From NCBI GenBank assembly GCA_963746325.1, contig CAVVBC010000009.1:150455-214454 (forward strand): 64,000 nt of DNA, written 5' to 3'. Source of the stretch: RPQJ01 sp963746325. Its GTDB lineage: Bacteria; Pseudomonadota; Gammaproteobacteria; Steroidobacterales; Steroidobacteraceae. The notes under the pieces were generated by a model, which was not told where the DNA came from, ran no database searches, and worked only from the letters and a program-made list of their open reading frames with translations. A program made the position numbers and the translations under genes. This document shows, one piece after another, positions 16,514 to 25,868 of the stretch. How positions within the stretch are numbered: the first letter of the stretch is position 1; each line of letters starts with the position of its first letter.

Positions 16514-17677
16514 TCAGCCCCCAAGCGGCCGCAGCAGCGCGCGCGAGATGATGTGCCGCTGCACTTCGCTGGTGCCGTCCCAGATGCGTTCGATGCGTGC
16601 GTCGCGCCAGATGCGCTCCAGCGGCAGCTCGGCCATCAGGCCCATGCCGCCGTGGATCTGCAGCGCCTCGTCGGCCACCATTGCCAGCATCTCGGTGGCT
16701 TTCAGCTTGGCGATGGCCATGTCCATGTCGGTCGCAGTGCCCTGGTCGCGCTTCCATGCGGCCTCGAGCACCAGCAACTCAGCGGCCCGCAATTCGACGG
16801 CCATGTCCGCCAGCTTGAAGCTCACGCCCTGGAAGCGGCCGATCGGCTGACCGAACTGCACGCGGTCGACCGCCCATTGCTTCGCCAGGTCGAGTGCCCG
16901 CTCGGCTCGGCCGAGGCACGTGGCCGCCACTTGCAGGCGCGTTGCGCCAAGCCAGGTGTTGGCCACCTCGAAACCCTGGTGCACTTCGCCGAGCACGGCG
17001 GAGCGCGGGACGCGGCAGTCGTCGAACTCGAGGATGCAGTTGTTGTAGCCGCGATGCGAGACGTTGCTGTAGCCCGGGCGCACCGTGAAGCCGGGTTGCC
17101 CCATGTCGACCAGGAACGCCGTCAGCGTGGCGCGCGAGCCGCGTGCATCCTGCGTCGTGCCGGTCGCCGCAAACAGGATCACGAAGTCGGCGTGGTCCGC
17201 GTGACTGATGAAGTGCTTGGTGCCGTTGATGACGAAATCGCCGCCCCGCTCCACCGCCGTGGTGCGGATCGCGCGCAGGTCGGAGCCGGCGCCCGGCTCG
17301 GTCATGGCGAGGCAATCGACGCGTTCGCCGCGGACGGACGGCAGCAGGTAGCGCTCGCGCTGCTCGCCTGCGCACGCGAGCAGGATGTTCGACGGCCGGC
17401 CCACGCAGTTGTAGTGCAGCGCGTAGCTGGTGCGGCCCAGCTCCTTCTCGTACAGCGTCCAGGTGACCGTATCGAGCCCGCCGCCGCCGACGTCGACCGG
17501 CATGTTGGCCGCGTACAGTCCCGCGGCGATGGCCTTGGCCTTGAGTTGCTGCTGCAGCTCGTCGCGCAGGATGCCCGTGCGCTCGACTTCCAGCTCGTGC
17601 GGGTACAGTTCCCGCTCCACGAACTCGCGCGTCGTCTTGATGACCAGTTGCTGTTCGTCGGTGAGACTGAAGTCCAT
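16514..17677 (-). CDS. Acyl-CoA dehydrogenase with Asp in place of catalytic Glu
   Basis: A typical acyl-CoA dehydrogenase of 387 residues: N-terminal helical domain, the FAD/substrate block MTEPGAGSDLRAIRTTA (about 125-142), middle beta domain, and C-terminal helices with RVQFGQPIGRFQ and QIHGGMGLM. In many members the base that removes the alpha proton is the Glu of YEGT near the C-terminus; here the segment is WDGTSEVQ with Asp367. It lies 15 bp after a TetR gene, which follows the carnitine dehydrogenase, so gamma-butyrobetainyl-CoA is a plausible substrate (product crotonobetainyl-CoA). That assignment is inferred. Confidence 0.85.
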   Translation of the reverse strand: MDFSLTDEQQLVIKTTREFVERELYPHELEVERTGILRDELQQQLKAKAIAAGLYAANMPVDVGGGGLDTVTWTLYEKELGRTSYALHYNCVGRPSNILLACAGEQRERYLLPSVRGERVDCLAMTEPGAGSDLRAIRTTAVERGGDFVINGTKHFISHADHADFVILFAATGTTQDARGSRATLTAFLVDMGQPGFTVRPGYSNVSHRGYNNCILEFDDCRVPRSAVLGEVHQGFEVANTWLGATRLQVAATCLGRAERALDLAKQWAVDRVQFGQPIGRFQGVSFKLADMAVELRAAELLVLEAAWKRDQGTATDMDMAIAKLKATEMLAMVADEALQIHGGMGLMAELPLERIWRDARIERIWDGTSEVQRHIISRALLRPLGG

Positions 17678-17692
17678 GGGTGTCGCTGCGGC

Positions 17693-18382
17693 CTAGCGTG
17701 GCTTGTTTGAAGTGCGGGGCGTGGACCGGGACGGCGCCCGGTGCGCGCGTGGCTGCCGTCGGCGAGCTGGTGAAGACTCCGTACGGTCGGCGTTCGCTGC
17801 CCAGCGGCGCAGCATCTGCAACTGCAGGTCCAGTTGCTCCACTTGCCGCGCGGCGGGCCAGTCGGCAGGGCTGGTCACGGCGCTGGCCGTCAGCCCGTTG
17901 ATGAAGGTCATGATCGAGAGCAGCACCTGCGCGCGCAACGCGGGCGCCCAGTGCGCGGACTGCGGCCAGTGCGTGGCCAGGCACTTGCGGAACAGCTTCG
18001 CGTACTCGCGGTGGACCCAGGCATTGAGCTGCCGCGCGTCGCTGTCGGTCGAGACCTGGCCCCAGAATGCCGTCCAGAACGCGCACTCCTGGAAGCGCGA
18101 TTCGTCGAGCGGCAGCGCCTCGGTCAGGACGGCCAGCAGGTCCGGCCCCTGGCTGCCGGCTTCCTGCAGGCGCGCCTCGATGCGCAGCAGGCTGAGCCGC
18201 AGCGCGGCCAGCAGGATGTCCTGCTTCGACGAGAAATAGTGGGGCAGCATGCCCGTGGTGTAACCGGCGGCACGCGCGATGCGCACCACGGTCGCCTGCT
18301 CGAAGCCGTGGTTCGCCACGACGATGCAGGCCGCATGGGCGATCTGCTCGCGGCGCTCGTCGTGGTCCACTGCCTTGGGCAT
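17693..18382 (-). CDS. TetR family regulator (BetI-like)
   Basis: A 229-residue TetR regulator. The DNA-binding domain is at residues about 8-55 (RREQIAHAACIVVANHGF, TVVRIARAAGYTTGMLPHYF). The ligand domain contains ECAFWTAFWGQVSTD and WVHREYAKLFR, like the BetI group that senses choline-type compounds. The last 30 residues are basic and Pro/Ser-rich. It lies between carnitine dehydrogenase (6-bp gap) and acyl-CoA dehydrogenase (15-bp gap) and probably controls this operon in response to a quaternary amine or its CoA ester. Confidence 0.8.
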   Translation of the reverse strand: MPKAVDHDERREQIAHAACIVVANHGFEQATVVRIARAAGYTTGMLPHYFSSKQDILLAALRLSLLRIEARLQEAGSQGPDLLAVLTEALPLDESRFQECAFWTAFWGQVSTDSDARQLNAWVHREYAKLFRKCLATHWPQSAHWAPALRAQVLLSIMTFINGLTASAVTSPADWPAARQVEQLDLQLQMLRRWAANADRTESSPARRRQPRAHRAPSRSTPRTSNKPR

Positions 18383-18388
18383 GGCGGG

Positions 18389-19873
18389 CTACTGCACTCG
18401 CGGACCGATGTGCCGGCCCGCCTGGGGCGGGACCGGCAGGCTCGCGTGCGCGCTGCCCAGCTGGCCGAGCCGGGTTCGCACGGCACCCGCGATCGGCGCG
18501 GCCTTGCGATTCGTCGTGTCGACGTGCACGTGCATCTGCTCGGCGGTGGCGAGCAATGTCGCGTCGCTGGTGCGGTACAGGCGGTGAAAGACGTGCAGGC
18601 GCTTGTCGTCCAGCGCGAGCACCTGCGTGGTCACCTCGAGCGGCTCGTTGACCCGCGCTTCGGCCAGGTGCACCAGGTGCGACTCGACGGTGTAGAACAT
18701 GCGCGACGCGGCACGGTAGTCCTCATCGACACCCACGCGCCGGTACAGCGCGTCCATGGCGTCGCCGAAGACCTGCAGGTAGCGCGACTCGCTCATGTGG
18801 CCGTTGTAGTCGATCCACTCCGGGCGCACGTACGTGCCCAGGACGCGCAGCGGCTGTCCCTCGCTCGCAGGCGCAGGAGCCTCGTCGCGAGCCGCATCCG
18901 CGTACAGCCGCGCTTCGAGTGCGCGCAGGGTGGAACCCGCGCCGATGTCGTGCTCGCGCAGCACCTGCTGGATCGTCACCAGGTAGTCGTCACGCAGCCG
19001 TTCGAGTTCGCGGATGGAGCGGCCTGCCGCCTGCGCCTGCGTGCCCTCCACCATGCGGTCGATCAGTGCATCCGTGAGTTCAGGCGCCTCGAGTTTCGTC
19101 CACGGCCACTTCAGGCACGGGCCGAACTGCGCCAGCATGTGGCGCATGCCCGTCTCGCCGCCCGCGAGATGGTAAATGAGGTTGGTGCCCATGCCGGCCC
19201 AGCGCAGGCCGGGGCCGTAGATGATCGACTCGTCGAGTTCACCCGTGGTCGCGACACCGTCGTTGACCAGGTGCAGGATTTCGCGCCACAACGCTTCCTG
19301 CAATCGGTCGGTGAGGTGTCCAGGCACCTCCCGTCGCACCTGCAGCGGATGCATGCCGATGTAGGTGAAGAAGCGCTTCGCGGCATCGATCGTCTGCTGT
19401 GAGGTCTGCTGGCCGCCCACCAGTTCCACCAGCGGCAGCAGGTACACCGGGTTGAAAGGATGCGCGACGCAGAATCGACCGGGCGCGTGCATGTCGCGCT
19501 GCAGGTCGGTCGGCGTCAGCCCGGACGTGCTCGAAGCAATGATCACGTCCGGCGCCGCCTGCCGGCTGACCTCGGCCAGCATGCGTTGCTTGAGCTCGAG
19601 CTGCTCCGGGATGTTCTCCTGGATGAAGTCCGCCCGGGCCGCCATCTCGGCCAGGCTCGTGGTGAAAGACAGAGCCCCTTTGGGCGGCAGCGGAGCGAGC
19701 GTGAGCCGGGCCAGTGCGGGCTCGGCGTTGGCGACTGCAGCACGCAGCCAGGCCTCCATCTCGGGCTTCACGTCCGCGGCCACGACGTCGATACCGAAGT
19801 GCAGCGCGCGCGCCGCCCAGCCCGCGCCGATCACGCCGGTGCCGAGCAGCCCCAGGGTCTTCACTGCACGCAT
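18389..19873 (-). CDS. cdhA: L-carnitine dehydrogenase fused to a thioesterase
   Basis: A 494-residue two-domain enzyme. Residues 1-320 form a 3-hydroxyacyl-CoA dehydrogenase-type protein with the NAD motif GTGVIGAGW (11-19), SSTSGL and the catalytic His138 in AHPFNPVYLLPLVE. Residues about 340-475 form a hotdog domain with WIDYNGHMSESRYLQVFGDA. Fused carnitine dehydrogenases of this length are known from rhizobia and Xanthomonas; the unfused Pseudomonas form is about 320 residues. It oxidises L-carnitine to 3-dehydrocarnitine, and the tail would hydrolyse betainyl-CoA made by BKACE. GGAG lies 7 bases before the ATG. A paralogous stand-alone thioesterase is at 252-731. Confidence 0.85.
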   Translation of the reverse strand: MRAVKTLGLLGTGVIGAGWAARALHFGIDVVAADVKPEMEAWLRAAVANAEPALARLTLAPLPPKGALSFTTSLAEMAARADFIQENIPEQLELKQRMLAEVSRQAAPDVIIASSTSGLTPTDLQRDMHAPGRFCVAHPFNPVYLLPLVELVGGQQTSQQTIDAAKRFFTYIGMHPLQVRREVPGHLTDRLQEALWREILHLVNDGVATTGELDESIIYGPGLRWAGMGTNLIYHLAGGETGMRHMLAQFGPCLKWPWTKLEAPELTDALIDRMVEGTQAQAAGRSIRELERLRDDYLVTIQQVLREHDIGAGSTLRALEARLYADAARDEAPAPASEGQPLRVLGTYVRPEWIDYNGHMSESRYLQVFGDAMDALYRRVGVDEDYRAASRMFYTVESHLVHLAEARVNEPLEVTTQVLALDDKRLHVFHRLYRTSDATLLATAEQMHVHVDTTNRKAAPIAGAVRTRLGQLGSAHASLPVPPQAGRHIGPRVQ

Positions 19874-19941
19874 TCGTGGCTCCCATTACCGTCATCGCGC
19901 GCGCCGGCCGTTGCGGCGGCAGCGCGTTTTGTCACGGTCAA

Positions 19942-19950
19942 AATATAACA
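19942..19950 (-). promoter_or_regulatory. Possible extended -10 element before carnitine dehydrogenase
   Basis: On the minus strand the bases read TGTTATATT, a good extended -10, about 70 bp before the start codon. No clear -35 is seen. The AT-rich patch stands out in the GC-rich surroundings of the 112-bp gap between this gene and the upstream methyltransferase. Confidence 0.3.
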
Positions 19951-19985
19951 CGCGGGCGAGCGGAAGCTTGCCGCGGAACGGCGGC

Positions 19986-21196
19986 TCAAACGTCGGCCGG
20001 CGGCGTGGCACGACGTCGGTCCGGCGCGAAGAAGGGCCGCTCGACGACACGCGCACGGCACATCCGGCGCTCCCACACCAGTTCACGGTTCAGGTAGATC
20101 TCGGCCCAGACGACGCTGCCGACCTCGATGTGCGGGGCGTCGACCATGGCGAGCGCCAGGTTGCGCTTGCAGGTCGGCGACCACATCGCAGAGGACACGC
20201 TGCCGACCTCCTTGCGGCCGGCAGCGGTCCGCGTAGAGCAGCGCGTTGACGGCCGGCTTGTTGCCATCGATGTCCAGGCCGACCAGTTGCCGGCGCGGAC
20301 CGCGCCGCTGCTCCTCGAGCAGGGCCCGCCGGCCCGTAAAGTGACCCTTGCCGAAATCGACCAGCCAGCCGAGCCCGAGTTCGAACGGCGAGCGTGAACT
20401 GCCGACCCGCAGTGTCTTCTCGGCCGAGATGAAATCGACGTTGGGCGCGAGGAAGCCCGCCTCGATCCGGGCGAGATTCAGCGCGGCTGAACCGATCGGA
20501 CGGATGCCGCGCGACTGGCCGCGCGCCATCAGCGTGTCCCACAGGCGCAGTGCGTCCGCGGGTGCGACCCACAGCTCGTAGCCGAGGTCGCCGGTGAACC
20601 CGGTGCGTGAAACGGTCACGCGCAGGTGATCGGCCACGAACTCGCCGACCTCGAAAGGCTTCAGCAGCTCGACGCCGGCGAGCCCGAGCTGCTTCAGGAT
20701 GGCGCACGACGTCGGGCCCTGCAGCGCCAGTGCGGCGATCTGCTCGGTGACTTCGGTCACCGTGACATCGAAACCGCGCGCCGAATCGAGCAGCCAGTCG
20801 ATCTGCCGTTCGGCGGTGCACAGCCGGTATTCGCTCTCACCCAGCCGGAAGATCGTGCCGTCGTCGATCACGTGGCCCTGGTCATCGCACCAGACGCAAT
20901 AGCAGACCCGGTTCAACTTGAGCTTGGCGACGTCGCGAGTGACCAGGCGATTGAGGTAACGCGCGGCATCCGGGCCTGCCACGCGGTACTTCACCATCGG
21001 CGTCAAGTCGTACAGCGTCGCCGCGTTGCGAATGGCGAAGTATTCCTGTTCGACGGTCGTGAAGACGTCGACGGTCGTGTAGCCGCTCCACGGCACGAAG
21101 CTGTCGAGCTGGCTCAGCGCGCGCGCGCGCGGATGGAACGGCGTCGGCAGCAGCGGCTGCAGGTAGTGCGGCGGGCGCTCGGAATTCGTCGTGCAT
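19986..21196 (-). CDS. GcvT-like aminomethyltransferase, frameshifted at both ends
   Basis: Three frames join into one protein of about 400 residues. The ATG at 21196 (MHDEF) lies 1 bp after the upstream stop. The body frame gives PTPFHPRARALSQLDSFVPW, FTTVEQEYFAIRNAATLYDL, ALQGPTS and SRTGFTGDLGYELWV. The last frame gives GRKEVGSVSSAMWSPTC to FFAPDRR. Each junction (within the first 25 codons, and near 20228 after ALLYAD) needs removal of one base. The fold is that of GcvT, DmdA and sarcosine-type folate-dependent methyl/aminomethyl transferases, so it may move a one-carbon unit from a methylated amine to tetrahydrofolate. It ends the aminotransferase-flavoprotein gene run. Confidence 0.72.
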
Positions 21197-21197
21197 G

Positions 21198-22778
21198 TCA
21201 GGACGCCTTGGCCAGGACGTGTCGCGCGGCATTGCGGCCGGCCGTGCCCATCACGCCGCCGCCCGGATGCGAGCCCGCACCACACAGGTAGAGACCCGGC
21301 AGCGGCGTGCGGTACTGCGCCGCTCCCGGCACGGGACGCAGCATGAAGAACTGGTCGAACGCGAGTTCCGCATGGTGCCAATGCCCCCCGGTGATGCGGA
21401 ACTTCCGCTCGATGTCGAGAGGTGTCAGCAGCTCGCACGCGCGCACCTGGCTGCGCAGCCCCGGCGCGAAGCGTTCGAGTACCGCGATGACCTGGTCGGC
21501 CATGCGTTCGCGCCCGGCTTCCCAGCCGTCGCGCAGCGCGTACGGCGCGTACTGGACGATTGCCGAGAGCACGTGTCCTCCGGCCGGGGCCAGCGCCGGA
21601 TCGCGCACGGTCGGCACGGTGATTTCGATGGCGGGTGCGGCCGAGTACTCGCCGTACTTGCTGTGATTGAAGGCGCGCTCGATGTAGTCCAGCGACGGCG
21701 CCACCAGCAGGCGGCCGCCGAGCGCCGCTGCATCCTGGCCAGCGAACTGCGGCGCCGAGTCGAGCGCCAGGTGCAGCTTGGCTGCGAGGCCGTTGGTGCG
21801 TAGGTGGCTCACCTTGCGCACGAAGCCCGTGTCGAGGTGCTCGGCGCCCAGCAACCGCAGCAGCGTCGTCTTCGGGTCGGCACTGGAAATCACTGCCCGC
21901 CCCGCGACGCGCTCGCCGGATTCCAGCAGCACGCCGCAGGCGGTGTCGTTCTCGACCAGCACACGAGCCACCGGGGCGTCGGTGCGGATCGTGGCGCCAG
22001 CAACGACGGCTGCTCGCGCCAACGCGTCGCACACCGCACCCATGCCGCCGAGTGGCTGCGACAGCGCCCGCGGACCTGCACCGCTTTGCGCCGCCAGCCG
22101 GTAGAGCAACGTCAGTACGGTTCCCGGCGAGCGCGGACCGAAGTTCGTGCCGAGGACCGCGTCGAGGCCCAGCGCCCCCTGCAACAGCGGCGATTCAAAG
22201 TGCTCTTGCAGCAGGTCGTAGACGTTCATGGCGCCGATGCGCAGCAGTTCGCGCATGTCGCGTCGCCCGAGGCGCCGCACCCGCCAGCCGAGACCCAGCA
22301 AGGCCGCGCGGTCCGACCACGCGGTGGTGCCGAGTCGGGGCGGCTCCTGCTCGAGGACCGGGCCGAGCAAGCGGGCGAAGCGATCGAGTCGCTCGATGAA
22401 CCGCGGGTAGGCGTCGGCGTCGCGCGGCGACAGGCGCGCCGAACCGGACACCCCTGTCGGACCGAACAGGATCGAATCGCCAGCCGGTGACAGCGCAGAC
22501 GTCGGCATCTGCGTCGTTGCGAAGCGCAGGCCGTGGGATTCGAGGGCCAGCTCGGCGATCAGCTGCGCGGACATCTGGTGCAGGACGTGCGCGCAGGCCG
22601 AGACCCGGTAGCCCGGGGCAAACTCGTGCGTGACGGCGGCGCCGCCCACCTGTGCGGCTGCCTCGAGCACCAGCACCGAGCGCCCCGCGCGGGCCAGGTA
22701 CGCGGCGCAGACCAGGCCGTTGTGACCGCCGCCGATGACGATGCAGTCGTAACTGGTCGCAGGCTGCACGACGCTCAC
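21198..22778 (-). CDS. PYROXD2-like FAD-dependent oxidoreductase 1
   Basis: A 526-residue flavoprotein of the phytoene desaturase/PYROXD2 group. It starts at a GTG in a GTGA overlap with the stop of the upstream paralogue. The N-terminal dinucleotide-binding motif is VIGGGHNGLVCAAYLARAG, followed by VLVLEAAAQVGGAA; the C-terminal FAD motif is GLYLCGAGSHPGGGVMG (about 495-511). It is soluble and has no signal peptide. It is translationally coupled to a second flavoprotein and to the methyltransferase. The substrate is unknown; context suggests an amine or an aldehyde/carotenoid-like hydrophobic acid. Confidence 0.8.
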   Translation of the reverse strand: MSVVQPATSYDCIVIGGGHNGLVCAAYLARAGRSVLVLEAAAQVGGAAVTHEFAPGYRVSACAHVLHQMSAQLIAELALESHGLRFATTQMPTSALSPAGDSILFGPTGVSGSARLSPRDADAYPRFIERLDRFARLLGPVLEQEPPRLGTTAWSDRAALLGLGWRVRRLGRRDMRELLRIGAMNVYDLLQEHFESPLLQGALGLDAVLGTNFGPRSPGTVLTLLYRLAAQSGAGPRALSQPLGGMGAVCDALARAAVVAGATIRTDAPVARVLVENDTACGVLLESGERVAGRAVISSADPKTTLLRLLGAEHLDTGFVRKVSHLRTNGLAAKLHLALDSAPQFAGQDAAALGGRLLVAPSLDYIERAFNHSKYGEYSAAPAIEITVPTVRDPALAPAGGHVLSAIVQYAPYALRDGWEAGRERMADQVIAVLERFAPGLRSQVRACELLTPLDIERKFRITGGHWHHAELAFDQFFMLRPVPGAAQYRTPLPGLYLCGAGSHPGGGVMGTAGRNAARHVLAKAS

Positions 22779-24376
22779 CGCGGCACCGTCCGGCCCAGGT
22801 CGCGCAGCACCGCGTTCGCAGCATTCGCGCCCGGCGCGCCCATGACGCCACCGCCCGGGTGCGTGCTGGAGCCGCACAGGTACAGCCCCTCGAGCGGCGT
22901 ACGGTACTGCGCGTACCCGGGGATCGGCCGGTTGAACAGCAACTGGTCCATGGTGAGTTCACCCTGGAAGATGTTGCCTTCGGTCAGTCCCACTTCGCGC
23001 TCAATGTCCCACGGCGTGCGCACTTCGGCGTGCAGGATCAGGCTTTTGAAATTGGGGCTGTGGCGCGCGATGGTGTCGATCACCGTGTCGCCGAACGCCT
23101 GGCGCTTCTGCGCGTCCCACGGGCCGCTGGCGAGCTCGTACGGGCAGTACTGCACGAACACCGACATGTAGTGCTTGCCGTCTGGCGCCATGGTGGGATC
23201 GATCTGCGACGGGATCAGCATGTCGATGTAGGGCGCGCGCGACCACGTCCCCTCCTTCCAGTCGTCGTAGGCACGCTCCATCATCTCGAGGGTATCGGTG
23301 ACGTGCAGGTCGCCACGCGAGCACGGCGCACCGGCCGGAATCGCCGGGAACACCGGCAGCCCGTCGAGCGCGATGTTGAGCTTGCCCGATGAGCCACGGA
23401 TCTTGAAGTTGCGCACCTGCTGCACGAACTCGCCCGGCAATTCCTTCTCGTCGACCGACTCGAGGAACGTGCGCTTGACGTCCATGCTCGAGAGCACCTG
23501 TGACGCGTGGATCTCCTCGCCGTCGTGCAGCACCACACCCACGGCGCGCCCGTTGCGGACGAGGATCCGGTCGATCCCGGCGCCGGTCCGGATCGTTCCC
23601 CCGCTCGCCTGCAGCGAGGCGGCCAGCGCCGCCGAGACCGCGCCCATGCCGCCGCGGGCAAACCCCCAGGCGCCGACCGTGTCGTCAATTTCGCCCATGT
23701 AATGGTGCAGCAGCACATAGGCCGTGCCCGGCGAGCGCGGCCCGAGTGCCGTGCCGATGATCGAACTGCCGGCAAAGTGCGCCTTGACGATCTCGCTCTC
23801 GAAATACTCGTCGAGAAAATCGGCGGCGCTCATGGTCCAGAAGCGCAGCGTGTCGTAGATGCGCTCGGAACCGAGCCGATTGAGCCGGAATCCGAGATCG
23901 AGCAGCGATGCGATGTCGCGCGGCCGGAACGAAGTGGGATCGGGCGGTTCGCGCAGCAGCAGCGGCTTGATGAACTTGCATTGCCGCATCACGTCGCGCG
24001 AATAGCGGTCGTAGGCTTCGGCGTCGCGCGGCGAGTGGCGCGCGATTTCGCGGCGCAGCGCGTCGTGGTTGTCGTAGATGGCGAGATGCCCGCCATCGCT
24101 CATCATGGTGCAGCCGCCGTCGTACGGGATGATCTGCAGTCCGTACTTCGGCAGCTCCAGCGCGCGCATGATCTCCGGGCGCAGCAGGCTGCAGACGTAC
24201 GAGCAGTTCGAATAGGTGAAGTTTTCGTACAACTGCCGGCTCACAGCCGCGCCGCCGACGTAATCGTTGCGCTCCAGCACCAGCACCTTGAGACCGGCGC
24301 GCGCGAGGTAGCACGCGGCCACCAGCCCGTTGTGGCCGGCGCCGATCACGATTGCGTCGTGGGTCGTCGCGCTCAA
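22775..24376 (-). CDS. PYROXD2-like FAD-dependent oxidoreductase 2
   Basis: A 533-residue paralogue of the downstream flavoprotein. A TTG start lies in a TTGA overlap with the aminotransferase stop. Motifs: VIGAGHNGLVAACYLARAGL, VLVLERNDYVGGAAVSRQL near the N-terminus and GLYLCGSSTHPGGGVMG near residue 505. The two flavoproteins may form a heteromer, since they are adjacent, co-translated and alike in length. Overlapping non-ATG starts (TTGA, GTGA) point to tight coupling of expression. The substrate is unknown. Confidence 0.8.
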   Translation of the reverse strand: MSATTHDAIVIGAGHNGLVAACYLARAGLKVLVLERNDYVGGAAVSRQLYENFTYSNCSYVCSLLRPEIMRALELPKYGLQIIPYDGGCTMMSDGGHLAIYDNHDALRREIARHSPRDAEAYDRYSRDVMRQCKFIKPLLLREPPDPTSFRPRDIASLLDLGFRLNRLGSERIYDTLRFWTMSAADFLDEYFESEIVKAHFAGSSIIGTALGPRSPGTAYVLLHHYMGEIDDTVGAWGFARGGMGAVSAALAASLQASGGTIRTGAGIDRILVRNGRAVGVVLHDGEEIHASQVLSSMDVKRTFLESVDEKELPGEFVQQVRNFKIRGSSGKLNIALDGLPVFPAIPAGAPCSRGDLHVTDTLEMMERAYDDWKEGTWSRAPYIDMLIPSQIDPTMAPDGKHYMSVFVQYCPYELASGPWDAQKRQAFGDTVIDTIARHSPNFKSLILHAEVRTPWDIEREVGLTEGNIFQGELTMDQLLFNRPIPGYAQYRTPLEGLYLCGSSTHPGGGVMGAPGANAANAVLRDLGRTVPR

Positions 24377-25701
24377 GCCGGCCGCCGGTGGCCCGCGCCA
24401 TCCGTGCGCAGGGTTTCGTCGACCGCGATTTCGAAGGCGCGCATCGTGTCTGCCAGGCACGCGTCGTCGTGCGCCGCCGAGACGAACCAGGGCTCCCGTG
24501 AGTCCGGCTCGCAGAGAATGCGCTCGTCGTGCAGCACGCGCGCCATGGCGTCGTAGAACGAATAGTCGCTGCGCTTCCAGTCACGGTAGTTGCGCGGCGG
24601 TTCGTGCGCGAAATACAGCCCGCTCATGGACGGGTGGCCGACGAAGCTGTGCGGAACGCCACGCGACTGCAGCACGGCACGCATGCCGTCGCGCAGGCGC
24701 GTGCCGTAGTCCGCCACTCGCTCGAGCGCATCGGTTTCTTCGAGGATCTCCAGCGTTTTCTCGGCCGCCGCCAGTGCAACGGAGTGCGCAGTGTAGGTGC
24801 CGCCGTGCGCGACGCCCCGGCCGAGCTTGCGCATGATTTCCTCGCGTCCGGCCAGCACCGAGATCGGATAGCCGTTGGCGACGGCCTTCGCGAACGTGCA
24901 GAGATCGGCGTGGACGCCGTAGAGCTCCTGCACACCGCCACGGGCCACGCGAAACCCGGTCTTCACTTCGTCGATCAGCAGCAGGACTCCATGCTTGTCG
25001 CAGAGGTCGCGCGCGGCGCGCAGGTACTCCGGTTCTGCGGCGATGCCCAGGCAGTTACCCATGATCGGCTCGATCAGCAGGCAGGCGATGCGCCCGGCCG
25101 CACGCTTGAACACGTCTTCGAGCTGGTTGGCGTCGTTCGCCTGCACGAAATGGGCGAAGCTGCGCAGCCCGACGGGCACGCCTTCGCTGTAGGGATACAC
25201 GGTCGGCTCGCCGACCTCGTTCCACTTGTCCATCGGCGTGAACCACATCGCGGCATCGAACAGCCCGTGGTAGCTGCCTTCGAGGATGACGTAGTCGTCC
25301 TTGCCGGTGTAGGCACGGGCCAGTCGCAGGCCCGCCATCACGGCTTCCGTGCCGGAGTTGGAGAAGCGCACGAGTTCGGCGGCCGGCACCATGCGGGCGA
25401 TGCGCTCGGCGACGGCCAGCTCGCGCTCGGTCGAAAGCGCAAACACTCCGCCGACTTCCATACCCTTGCGCGCGGCTTCGTCGACGCGGGGATCGGCATA
25501 GCCGAGGATCGCGGGACCGTAACCCAGGCGGTAGTCGACGTACTCGTTGTCGTCGATGTCGGTCACGCGGGCGCCGCGACCGTGCTTGACGTAGATGGTC
25601 CGCTCCTCGCCCCAGAAGCGGAAGTTGGAGGCGACGCCAAGGGGCAGGCGTTTGACCGCCCGCCGGAAGTGGGCATTGCTCCGGGTCAGGTCTCGCGCCA
25701 T
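24373..25701 (-). CDS. Class III aminotransferase (glutamate-1-semialdehyde aminomutase-like)
   Basis: A PLP enzyme of 442 residues from MARDLTRSN; this start has GGAGG 8 bases upstream, whereas an ATG 15 bases earlier has no clear site. Motifs: FSNSGTEAVMAGLRLARAYT (PLP phosphate region), GSYHG, the Asp of LLIDEVKTGFR, and the Schiff-base Lys in FAKAVANGYP. It resembles HemL-type mutases, but its place at the head of a flavoprotein-methyltransferase operon suggests a catabolic aminotransferase or aminomutase. The promoter region upstream is shared with the divergent Rieske oxygenase. Confidence 0.83.
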   Translation of the reverse strand: MARDLTRSNAHFRRAVKRLPLGVASNFRFWGEERTIYVKHGRGARVTDIDDNEYVDYRLGYGPAILGYADPRVDEAARKGMEVGGVFALSTERELAVAERIARMVPAAELVRFSNSGTEAVMAGLRLARAYTGKDDYVILEGSYHGLFDAAMWFTPMDKWNEVGEPTVYPYSEGVPVGLRSFAHFVQANDANQLEDVFKRAAGRIACLLIEPIMGNCLGIAAEPEYLRAARDLCDKHGVLLLIDEVKTGFRVARGGVQELYGVHADLCTFAKAVANGYPISVLAGREEIMRKLGRGVAHGGTYTAHSVALAAAEKTLEILEETDALERVADYGTRLRDGMRAVLQSRGVPHSFVGHPSMSGLYFAHEPPRNYRDWKRSDYSFYDAMARVLHDERILCEPDSREPWFVSAAHDDACLADTMRAFEIAVDETLRTDGAGHRRPA

Positions 25702-25771
25702 GTCTCGGCCCTCCATGATCGGGCAATCCCAGGAAATGCTGGACGCGCCGGAAAGGGGTCGGCAGCGGGCC

Positions 25772-25785
25772 TATATGACCATATA
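25772..25785. promoter_or_regulatory. Palindromic operator candidate, copy 1
   Basis: TATATGACCATATA is an inverted repeat with only the central two bases unpaired. It lies 71 bp upstream of the aminotransferase start, within a 215-bp divergent promoter region. A near copy occurs 97 bp away. Confidence 0.5.
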
Positions 25786-25868
25786 ATTTCTGCCTTGAGA
25801 AGCTGGACAGCGGGGATTTACTGCGATTTGAGCTCTGGCTTGCCAGACATTCATGTCCGGGGGTAAAT

